A stretch of DNA of 8,586 bases, taken from contig CAKRKK010000097.1 in NCBI GenBank assembly GCA_934358235.1, positions 1-8,586 on the forward strand, in the 5' to 3' direction. This DNA is from an uncultured Lachnospira sp. Its GTDB lineage: Bacteria > Bacillota > Clostridia > Lachnospirales > Lachnospiraceae. Below the pieces are notes generated by a model. It was not told the DNA's origin, made no database searches, and saw only the letters and a program-made list of their open reading frames with translations. The position numbers and the translations under genes are program-made. Positions 1 to 6,973 of the stretch are shown in pieces. Positions within the stretch are counted from its first letter, which is position 1; each line of letters opens with the position of its first letter.

Positions 1-35
1 AAAAAAGCAGATGAATACTGACGTACTCATCTGCT
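1..35 (-). terminator. Rho-independent terminator of rpmH
   Basis: A perfect 9-bp inverted repeat, AGCAGATGA (6-14) and TCATCTGCT (27-35), closes further through 3 bp (16-18 with 23-25) after one mismatch, leaving a TGAC loop. Read on the minus strand the hairpin begins 10 nt after the rpmH stop codon and ends in at least six T residues (1-6). The T tract may continue outside the window. This is the textbook layout of an intrinsic terminator. It may be complete, or may only partly block read-through into a downstream gene that cannot be seen here. Confidence 0.85.
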
Positions 36-45
36 GTAAAATCAA

Positions 46-180
46 TTAAGCTGAAAGTCTCTTTCTTCCCTTTGCTCTTCTTGCTGCTAAAACTTTTCTT
101 CCACCTGGAGTACTCATTCTTGATCTAAAACCATGAACCTTAGATCTCTGTCTTGTCTTAGGCTGAAATGTCATCTTCAT
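46..180 (-). CDS. rpmH: 50S ribosomal protein L34
   Basis: The gene encodes a 44-residue, strongly basic protein, the usual length for L34, a small component of the large ribosomal subunit that packs against 23S rRNA. The N-terminus [18 protein letters not shown], the central [20 protein letters not shown] and the ending RLSA are the family pattern throughout. The start is fixed by a strong Shine-Dalgarno, AAGGAGGTG on the minus strand (189-197), 8 nt before the ATG. It diverges from dnaA, the conserved Firmicutes arrangement in which rpmH is normally followed by rnpA; the window ends before rnpA could be seen. A near-consensus promoter at 277-305 and a terminator at 1-35 bracket it, so a short monocistronic mRNA is possible. 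It is too short to stand out as an ORF, but its identity is not in doubt. Confidence 0.97.
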   Translation of the reverse strand: MKMTFQPKTRQRSKVHGFRSRMSTPGGRKVLAARRAKGRKRLSA

Positions 181-200
181 AATCTATGCACCTCCTTCAC

Positions 201-220
201 TACCATTATTATATATGGTA
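201..220 (-). repeat. Inverted repeat in rpmH leader
   Basis: TACCAT (201-206) and ATGGTA (215-220) form a perfect 6-bp stem with an 8-nt A/T loop. In the rpmH transcript the hairpin would end only 3 nt before the Shine-Dalgarno (189-197), so it could affect ribosome access or mRNA stability. The pairing is visible; any role is inference, and short A/T-rich stems arise often by chance. Confidence 0.35.
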
Positions 221-276
221 AGAATATTTTTTAAGTTTCAATGTGCGAAAGCACTTTTTTTCAAAACATCATTCTG

Positions 277-305
277 ATTATAGTCATTTCTATTGTTTAA
301 GTCAA
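277..305 (-). promoter_or_regulatory. Sigma-A promoter of rpmH
   Basis: On the minus strand, TTGACT (300-305) is followed after exactly 17 bp by TATAAT (277-282), a near-consensus housekeeping promoter. Transcription should begin near 270, giving a leader of about 90 nt before the rpmH ATG. A strong constitutive promoter fits a ribosomal protein gene. It fires away from the origin, co-directionally with the leftward replication fork. No plus-strand promoter of similar quality was found upstream of dnaA. Confidence 0.85.
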
Positions 306-348
306 GTAAAAATTTATATTTCAAAGGAAGTTTTTAGCTGATTTTTTT

Positions 349-578
349 TAATCCACAGCTATCCACACTATATGCAAAGTTATCAACAGTTTGTGCATAA
401 CTTGTGTATAACTTTCTGTCAAATTGTTATTAATTGTGTGTATTTTTTTCACAATCCGCGTATTTTCTACATTTTTTTATGTTTATATATTATCCACATA
501 ATGTTGAATAACTTATATTTACGTTCAATTTCTAAAGATTTTTAAAGTTATCCACAATTTTATTGAAAAAAATCCACA
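349..578. other. oriC upstream half: DnaA-box cluster between rpmH and dnaA
   Basis: The rpmH-dnaA interval (181-642) has no gene and is very AT-rich. It holds many matches to the DnaA box TTATNCACA. Exact matches are 392-400 (minus), 403-411 (minus), 490-498 (plus) and 548-556 (plus). One-mismatch sites are 349-357, 359-367, 380-388 (TTATCAACA) and 445-453; a weaker one is at 570-578. Sites 349 to 411 are 10-12 or 21 bp apart, close to whole helical turns. In Firmicutes such clusters bind the DnaA initiator, contribute to origin function and repress dnaA transcription. Paired with the cluster downstream of dnaA, it makes a bipartite origin. Box positions are read directly; function is inferred from family knowledge. 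Confidence 0.85.
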
Positions 579-627
579 AATGCTTTATGATTATAAATGA
601 ATGGTTTTTTATCATTCAAATACAGCC

Positions 628-634
628 AGAAAGG
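628..634 (+). promoter_or_regulatory. Ribosome-binding site deciding the dnaA start
   Basis: AGAAAGG lies 8 nt before the ATG at 643. The in-frame ATG at 601 has no purine-rich Shine-Dalgarno ahead of it: 575-600 is A/T-rich and contains part of a weak DnaA box. This favours initiation at 643. Confidence 0.65.
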
Positions 635-642
635 CAATTATT

Positions 643-2022
643 ATGGAAGAATTAATTAATAGCTGGGATAGAATCCTTCAAATATTTAAAGAGGAATATG
701 ATATACAGGATATTTCCTTTAATACATTTATTAAACCACTTGAAATATATTCGGTTGAAAATAATGTTATTACCTTATTAGTATCTAAGGGACGTATGGG
801 TGTATCCCTTATAGAAAAGAAATATCGTGAATTTCTTGAAATAACTGTCTGTGAGGTTATGGATGATAAATACACGATCCGACTTATATCTGACGAGGAT
901 ATTGAGCATGAGGAAAAGATTAAGAAAAAGAAGATTAGTGAAGCTGCCCCTAAAGCGGAAAACAACAATTCCAATAATCTTTCACTTAACCTTAATCCTA
1001 ACTATACCTTTGATACCTTTGTTGTCGGCAATAATAACAGTCTTGCACACGCAGCCTCTGTTGCTGTTGCTGAATCACCTGGTGAGGTTTATAATCCACT
1101 CTTTATATACGGAGGTGTTGGACTTGGAAAGACTCACCTTATGCAGGCAATAGCACATTTTATTATAGAGAATAATCCAAATAAAAAAGTTCTTTATGTA
1201 ACAAGTGAAACCTTTACTAATGAGCTTATTGATGCAATTCGTAATAAGGAGAATGCTGAAAAAGGAAATGCAGCATTTAGAAACCGTTATCGTAACATCG
1301 ATGTTCTTCTTATTGATGATATACAGTTTATAATAGGTAAGGAATCAACTCAGGAGGAGTTCTTCCATACGTTTAATTCGCTTTATCAGGACAGAAAACA
1401 GATTGTTATTTCCTCTGATAAACCGCCTAAAGAAATGGAAACACTTTCGGAACGTCTTCGTACCAGATTTGAAATGGGACTTCCTGTTGATATACAGATA
1501 CCTACATATGAAACTAAGATGGCTATTATAAAAAGAAAGGCTGAGCTGTCTGAGCTTGATATTCCTTATGATGTCCAGGACTATGTTGCAACTCATATTA
1601 AATCAAGTATAAGGGAGCTTGAAGGTGCACTAACCAAGTTATCAGCATTTTCCAAGCTGTCACATACAGATATTACTGTTGAATTCGCAGAACAGACCTT
1701 AAAGGATCTTATATCACCTGATGCTAAAAAGGAGATTACACCTGAGCTTATTATCCAGACAGTTGCTGATCACTTTAACGTTAAGTATGACGATATAATT
1801 TCCTCAAAACGTAATGCCAACATCGTCCATCCACGACAAATTGCTATGTATCTGTGCCGTCAGATGACAACAGCGCCTCTTCAGGCAGTTGGTAAAGCAC
1901 TTGGAAACAGAGACCATACAACAGTTATCCACGGTGCGGAAAAGATAGCCAAGGAAGTTGTCCAGAATGAATCAGTACGCAATACTGTTGATATTATCAT
2001 CAAAAAGATTAATCCAGCATGA
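643..2022 (+). CDS. dnaA: Chromosomal replication initiator protein DnaA
   Basis: AAA+ ATPase that binds DnaA boxes, oligomerises on ATP and melts oriC. With the start chosen here it has 459 residues, normal for Firmicutes. Domain I (about 1-80, with SFNTFIKPLE) is followed by a short charged and Asn-rich linker to about 115. The AAA+ core carries Walker A GGVGLGKTH (157-165), Walker B LLIDDIQF (222-229), an ISSDKPP sensor I region (256-262), the arginine finger in RTRFEMGL (R275), and sensor II IRELEGAL (323-330). Domain IV has the DNA-binding signature GNRDHTTVIHG (421-431). The helix FTNELIDAIRN carries I196 and I199, which align with isoleucines implicated in single-strand DnaA-trio contact in B. 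subtilis (from memory). An upstream in-frame ATG at 601 would add 14 residues (MVFYHSNTARKAII), but it lacks a ribosome site and those residues are unlike the family N-terminus. DnaA boxes on both sides suggest autoregulation. Confidence 0.97.
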   Translation: MEELINSWDRILQIFKEEYDIQDISFNTFIKPLEIYSVENNVITLLVSKGRMGVSLIEKKYREFLEITVCEVMDDKYTIRLISDEDIEHEEKIKKKKISEAAPKAENNNSNNLSLNLNPNYTFDTFVVGNNNSLAHAASVAVAESPGEVYNPLFIYGGVGLGKTHLMQAIAHFIIENNPNKKVLYVTSETFTNELIDAIRNKENAEKGNAAFRNRYRNIDVLLIDDIQFIIGKESTQEEFFHTFNSLYQDRKQIVISSDKPPKEMETLSERLRTRFEMGLPVDIQIPTYETKMAIIKRKAELSELDIPYDVQDYVATHIKSSIRELEGALTKLSAFSKLSHTDITVEFAEQTLKDLISPDAKKEITPELIIQTVADHFNVKYDDIISSKRNANIVHPRQIAMYLCRQMTTAPLQAVGKALGNRDHTTVIHGAEKIAKEVVQNESVRNTVDIIIKKINPA

Positions 2023-2024
2023 TG

Positions 2025-2096
2025 TTATTCACAGTTATTAACCGGTTTATAAACAGTTATCCACAAAGTTATCAACAGATTGTGGATTTTTCCACA
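2025..2096 (+). other. oriC downstream half: phased DnaA-box array
   Basis: Starting 3 nt after the dnaA stop, same-strand DnaA boxes recur about one helical turn apart. TTATTCACA (2025-2033) and TTATCCACA (2057-2065) are exact to TTATNCACA. TTATAAACA (2047-2055) and TTATCAACA (2069-2077) have one mismatch, and TTATTAACC (2036-2044) is degenerate. Box starts are at 2025, 2036, 2047, 2057 and 2069. The array closes with the inverted pair TGTGGA/TCCACA (2081-2086 and 2091-2096), a weak minus-strand site overlapping a one-mismatch plus-strand box (2088-2096). This resembles the dnaA-dnaN origin segment of B. subtilis, where DnaA loads as an oriented filament. The sequences are direct; the loading role is inferred. 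Confidence 0.85.
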
Positions 2097-2183
2097 GCAT
2101 ATTATTGATATTATGTTTATAATATGTGCCTTTTATGTGAATTACGATTTATAACTATTTTTGTGATTTTTTCACTGATTTTT

Positions 2184-2192
2184 TTATCAACA
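2184..2192 (+). other. Isolated DnaA box in dnaA-dnaN spacer
   Basis: TTATCAACA, one mismatch from TTATCCACA, lies midway between the array at 2025-2096 and the unwinding element at 2289-2339. A further one-mismatch minus-strand site (TAATTCACA) is at 2136-2144. The DNA between is A/T-rich with no credible gene. Confidence 0.6.
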
Positions 2193-2225
2193 ATTTTTTT
2201 GAATTTTAAACAGCCAGACCAGCCG

Positions 2226-2252
2226 TTGTAAACGTGCTTATTCTTTTTACAA
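2226..2252. repeat. 7-bp inverted repeat in dnaA-dnaN spacer
   Basis: TTGTAAA (2226-2232) and TTTACAA (2246-2252) are perfect complements with a 13-nt spacer. It has neither a GC-rich stem nor a following T run, so it is not a convincing terminator. It could be a dyad protein-binding site or chance pairing in A/T-rich DNA. Confidence 0.35.
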
Positions 2253-2288
2253 AGACTGATATTTACTGGCCTTACAGGGGTTTTTAAC

Positions 2289-2339
2289 ATATCAACACCC
2301 CCTACTATAACTACTACTGAATAATATTTATATATATAT
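2289..2339 (+). other. Origin unwinding element: DnaA box, DnaA-trio repeats and A/T tract
   Basis: A divergent DnaA box, ATATCAACA (2289-2297), is followed by a C-run (2298-2301) and then by triplets CTA CTA TAA CTA CTA CTG (2302-2319). The complementary strand read 3' to 5' gives GAT GAT ATT GAT GAT GAC, matching the DnaA-trio motif (3'-GAT-5' repeats) of the bacterial basal unwinding system. A pure A/T stretch (2320-2339) ending in alternating TA follows and would melt easily. The order box, GC spacer, trios, A/T-rich DNA is the one described for B. subtilis. Box-bound DnaA would extend along the trio strand and open the duplex here for helicase loading. The element ends 47 bp before the dnaN start. 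Confidence 0.85.
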
Positions 2340-2346
2340 GTGTCTG

Positions 2347-2361
2347 GGGAAGTTCCTTCCC
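2347..2361 (+). repeat. Small hairpin before the dnaN ribosome-binding site
   Basis: GGGAAG (2347-2352) and CTTCCC (2356-2361) form a 6-bp stem with a TTC loop. It ends 5 nt before the dnaN Shine-Dalgarno AAAGGAG (2367-2373). It is the most GC-rich patch in the spacer. No T run follows, so it is not a terminator; it may mark the boundary of the unwinding region or sit in the dnaN leader. Confidence 0.45.
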
Positions 2362-2385
2362 GGGTGAAAGGAGTTTTTAACAATT

Positions 2386-3489
2386 ATGAAACTTGTATTT
2401 TCAAAAAGCGAACTTAATAAAGCTGTAGGTATTGTAATGAAAGCTGTTCCTACACGTACAACCATGAATATATTAGAATGTATCTTAATAGATGCTACAA
2501 CTAATGTTATTAAATTTACTGGCAATGACATGGAGCTTGGTATTGAAACTATTGTAGAAGGTGAAATACTTGAAAAGGGTAAGGTAGCTATTGAAGCAAA
2601 GCTTTTTTCTGAAATAGTTAGAAAGCTTCCTGATAGTGAGGTTACTATTACCACAGATTCTAATTACACTTCTTTAATCACATGTGAAAAGAGTAAGATT
2701 AATATTGCCGGTAAATCTGGTGAGGATTTCTCATATTTACCTATTATTGATAAAGATAAAATGATTACTATTTCCCAGTTTAACCTTAAAGAAATAATCA
2801 ACCAGACTATCTTTTCTACTGCACCTAACGATAATAATAAAATGATGACAGGTGAATTATTCGAAGTTTCTGATAATACTCTTAAGGTAGTAGGCTTAGA
2901 TGGACATAGAATTGCTATTAGAAATGTAAATCTTGAAGGCAGAGCAGATGATGTCAAGGTTGTAGTACCTGGCAAGACATTACAGGAAATTAGTAAAATA
3001 TTATCTACTGACGCAGAAAACATGGTAAACATATACTTTACCAGCAATCATATACTTTTTGAATTCGACAACACTATTGTTGTTTCAAGACTTATAGAAG
3101 GTGAATATTTCAAGATTAACCAGATGTTATCAAGTGATTATGGAACTAAGGTTATTATTAATAAAAAAGAATTTATAGATTCCATTGACAGAGCTAATCT
3201 GTTAATTACTGAGGGCGAGAAAAAGCCTATTATTATTAATATAGCTGATGGTTCCTTAGAAGTTACTGTTAATTCCTCTAAGGGTAAGTTTAATGAGGAT
3301 ATAGATATCAAAAAAGAGGGTAAAGACCTTATGATAGGTTTTAACCCTAAGTTTCTTATGGATGCTTTAAGAGTTATAGATGATGAATATGTAGATATAT
3401 ATCTTGTCAATCCAAAGGCTCCATGCTTCATAAGAGATTCCAGCCAGTCATATATTTATCTTATACTTCCTGTTAACTTTACAGCTTAG
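2386..3489 (+). CDS. dnaN: DNA polymerase III sliding clamp (beta subunit)
   Basis: Ring-shaped homodimeric clamp that encircles DNA and tethers the replicative polymerase and other replication and repair proteins. At 367 residues it is the usual length for three head-to-tail clamp domains of about 120 residues each. Family landmarks are the N-terminal MKLVFSKSELNKAV, GEDFSYLP near 112-119, LDGHRIAIR at 171-179, and the C-terminal YLILPVN, part of the pocket that binds partner peptides. The Shine-Dalgarno AAAGGAG (2367-2373) is 12 nt before the ATG, slightly long. The gene follows the origin spacer and is separated from rlbA by 57 nt with no terminator. A lone TATAAT at 2118-2123 is the only promoter-like element noted upstream, with no matching -35, so read-through from dnaA is possible. 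Confidence 0.97.
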   Translation: MKLVFSKSELNKAVGIVMKAVPTRTTMNILECILIDATTNVIKFTGNDMELGIETIVEGEILEKGKVAIEAKLFSEIVRKLPDSEVTITTDSNYTSLITCEKSKINIAGKSGEDFSYLPIIDKDKMITISQFNLKEIINQTIFSTAPNDNNKMMTGELFEVSDNTLKVVGLDGHRIAIRNVNLEGRADDVKVVVPGKTLQEISKILSTDAENMVNIYFTSNHILFEFDNTIVVSRLIEGEYFKINQMLSSDYGTKVIINKKEFIDSIDRANLLITEGEKKPIIINIADGSLEVTVNSSKGKFNEDIDIKKEGKDLMIGFNPKFLMDALRVIDDEYVDIYLVNPKAPCFIRDSSQSYIYLILPVNFTA

Positions 3490-3546
3490 AAGTAAACTAT
3501 TATAGATAAATAAACCAAAGGATTCTATTAGACATAGGTAAAAAGG

Positions 3547-3780
3547 ATGGTTGAAAAATATATGGAAGAGTTAACAATTAGAAATGGTGATGAGTTTATT
3601 AAGCTTGGTCAGGCTATTAAGGCCGTAGGCTTTGTAGAATCTGGAGTTGAAGCTAAAGAGGTTATCCAGAATGGACTTGTAATGGTTAATGGAAATGTGG
3701 AAACCCAGAGGGGCAAGAAGCTTATTGGTGGAGAAGTTGTAGAATTCAATGGAAATAAGCTTATTATAAAGCATAAATAA
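3547..3780 (+). CDS. rlbA: S4-domain RNA-binding protein (RlbA/YaaA family)
   Basis: A 77-residue protein formed almost entirely by one S4 RNA-binding fold. It has the typical run FIKLGQAIKAVG (17-28), an SGVEAKEVIQNGLVMVNG stretch (32-49), a basic RGKK (55-58) and GGEVVEF (61-67). In Firmicutes this gene lies between dnaN and recF, as here, and is linked to ribosome assembly; the exact role is not settled. The start is uncertain. ATG 3547 has only a weak AGGT 7 nt ahead. An in-frame ATG at 3562 would give a 72-residue protein beginning MEELTIRNG, closer to homologues, but its AAGGA (3543-3547) is 14 nt away. It ends 9 nt before recF, so translational coupling is likely. Confidence 0.88.
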   Translation: MVEKYMEELTIRNGDEFIKLGQAIKAVGFVESGVEAKEVIQNGLVMVNGNVETQRGKKLIGGEVVEFNGNKLIIKHK

Positions 3781-3789
3781 CAATAAATC

Positions 3790-4893
3790 ATGGCAGGTGG
3801 AATAGTGGTTATTGATTCTCTGGATTTAAAGAATTACCGTAATTATGATATTCTTGATATAGCTTTCGATAAGCATGTGAATATTATATATGGTGACAAT
3901 GCACAAGGAAAAACAAATATACTTGAGGCTATATATATGTGTGCAACCTCACGGTCACACCGTGGCAGCAAGGATAAGGAAATGATAAGATTCGGTGAAT
4001 CAGAAGCTCATATTAAGGCCAATGTAGTAAAAAATGATATCAATTACCGTATAGATATGCATATTAAAGGGAATAAAGCTAAGGGAATAGCAATTAATGG
4101 CATTCCGATAAAAAAAGCTGTTGACCTGTTTGGTATAATAAAGATAGTGCTTTTTTCACCGGAAGATCTTGATATAATTAAGGATGGTCCCTCTGAAAGA
4201 AGACGTTTTATGGATATGGAGCTCAGCCAGCTTGATAAGATATATCTTAGTAATCTTGTTAATTATAACAAGGTGCTTGTCCAACGTAATAAGCTGCTTA
4301 AGGAGCTGTCCTTTAATATGTCAGAGGAATTATTGTCAACTCTGGATATATGGGATATGCAACTGGTTAACTACGGTAAAAGCATAATAGCCGGAAGAAT
4401 TAAGTTCGTTGATGAGCTAAACAGTATTATAAGCGATATTCATTCAAGGCTGACAGGCGGCAGGGAAAGTCTTACGGTAGAATATGAACCATATACTACC
4501 ACAGATAACTTCGGTGATATGGTCTATGCCTCCCGTGATAAAGATATTAAGTATAAAAGCACAGGTGCCGGTCCACATAAGGATGATCTTGTATTTTATA
4601 TTAATGGACAGGATGTAAGAAGGTATGGTTCGCAGGGACAGCAAAGAACAACGGCACTATCACTTAAGCTTTCTGAGATTGAGCTGGTTAAGAAGCTGAC
4701 AGGTGAGAATCCTATTCTTTTACTGGATGATGTTTTATCAGAGCTTGATAGTAACAGGCAGAATTATCTGCTTAACAGCATAGGTGATATTCAGACAATT
4801 ATTACATGTACAGGTCTGGATGAATTTATAAATAACAGAATTAATATTAACAAAGTATTTAAAGTAACTAATGGAAAAGTAAGTCACGTATAA
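3790..4893 (+). CDS. recF: DNA replication and repair protein RecF
   Basis: SMC/ABC-type ATPase that acts with RecO and RecR to load RecA at single-strand gaps and helps restart stalled forks. At 367 residues it is normal for the family. It shows LKNYRNYD (13-20), Walker A GDNAQGKTN (35-43), a conserved SHRGSKD segment (56-62), SPEDLDIIKDGPSERRRFMD (123-142), the GPHKDD loop (261-266), the ABC signature GSQGQQRT (280-287) and Walker B ILLLDDVLSELD (309-320) with its D-loop. ATG 3790 has no clear Shine-Dalgarno. A GTG at 3805, preceded by AGGTGG (3795-3800), would begin MVIDSLDLKNYRNY, closer to the usual RecF N-terminus (362 residues). Only 9 nt separate it from rlbA and 31 nt from gyrB. Confidence 0.96.
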   Translation: MAGGIVVIDSLDLKNYRNYDILDIAFDKHVNIIYGDNAQGKTNILEAIYMCATSRSHRGSKDKEMIRFGESEAHIKANVVKNDINYRIDMHIKGNKAKGIAINGIPIKKAVDLFGIIKIVLFSPEDLDIIKDGPSERRRFMDMELSQLDKIYLSNLVNYNKVLVQRNKLLKELSFNMSEELLSTLDIWDMQLVNYGKSIIAGRIKFVDELNSIISDIHSRLTGGRESLTVEYEPYTTTDNFGDMVYASRDKDIKYKSTGAGPHKDDLVFYINGQDVRRYGSQGQQRTTALSLKLSEIELVKKLTGENPILLLDDVLSELDSNRQNYLLNSIGDIQTIITCTGLDEFINNRININKVFKVTNGKVSHV

Positions 4894-4911
4894 TGCGGTG
4901 AGGATACCGCA
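4894..4911 (+). repeat. Hairpin between recF and gyrB
   Basis: TGCGGT (4894-4899) and ACCGCA (4906-4911) form a 6-bp GC-rich stem with a GAGGAT loop. The stem starts directly after the recF stop codon and ends 4 nt before the gyrB ribosome site TGAGGT (4916-4921). With no T run it is not a terminator. It may protect or separate transcript segments, or modulate gyrB translation; that is inference. Confidence 0.5.
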
Positions 4912-4918
4912 GAAATGA

Positions 4919-6847
<1,929 letters not shown>

Positions 6848-6917
6848 CAGAATGTGCCAGCGGATAAATGGTTATTGAAGCTGTAAACGCAGAGATAGTT
6901 TTTAGATACATATGAAA

Positions 6918-6946
6918 TTGCAATGAATATATAGTCTGCATGTAAT
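6918..6946 (+). promoter_or_regulatory. Candidate gyrA promoter
   Basis: TTGCAA (6918-6923) is followed by 17 bp and TGTAAT (6941-6946), one mismatch from TATAAT. A start near 6953 would leave about 20 nt before the gyrA ATG. The 126-nt gyrB-gyrA gap is the widest inside the run from dnaN onward, which leaves room for a separate promoter. A 5-bp dyad, CTGCA (6936-6940) and TGCAG (6949-6953), overlaps the -10. The -35 is only a partial match, so this is a candidate only; read-through from gyrB is also likely. Confidence 0.35.
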
Positions 6947-6973
6947 AGTGCAGCAAAGAAAGGAATTAATCAA

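Noticed and set aside
243..261. GTGC-GAAA-GCAC followed by seven T on the plus strand, terminator-like
   Set aside because: A 4-bp stem is too weak, and no plus-strand gene ends before it. It may be a minor hairpin in the rpmH leader instead.
504..535. TTGAAT with a downstream A/T hexamer as a dnaA promoter
   Set aside because: No acceptable -10 lies 16-18 bp downstream. Other -35/-10 pairs upstream of dnaA were equally poor, so no plus-strand promoter is called.
349..578. Repeated 9-mers as a CRISPR or iteron-type array
   Set aside because: The repeats are degenerate DnaA boxes in both orientations next to dnaA, without uniform spacers, so chromosomal oriC is the simpler reading than CRISPR or plasmid iterons.
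2081..2096. TGTGGA/TCCACA hairpin as a dnaA terminator
   Set aside because: The T run is in the loop, not after the stem. The arms are back-to-back weak DnaA boxes, which explain the symmetry.
2117..2383. Minus-strand open frame of 88 codons across the dnaA-dnaN spacer
   Set aside because: It lies wholly over DnaA boxes, trios and the dnaN ribosome site, has no ribosome-binding site of its own and resembles no protein I know. Its internal repeated MLKTP segments simply reflect the 14-bp DNA repeat.
2664..3047. Minus-strand open frame of 127 codons opposite dnaN
   Set aside because: Antisense to dnaN, hydrophobic by complement composition, no ribosome site.
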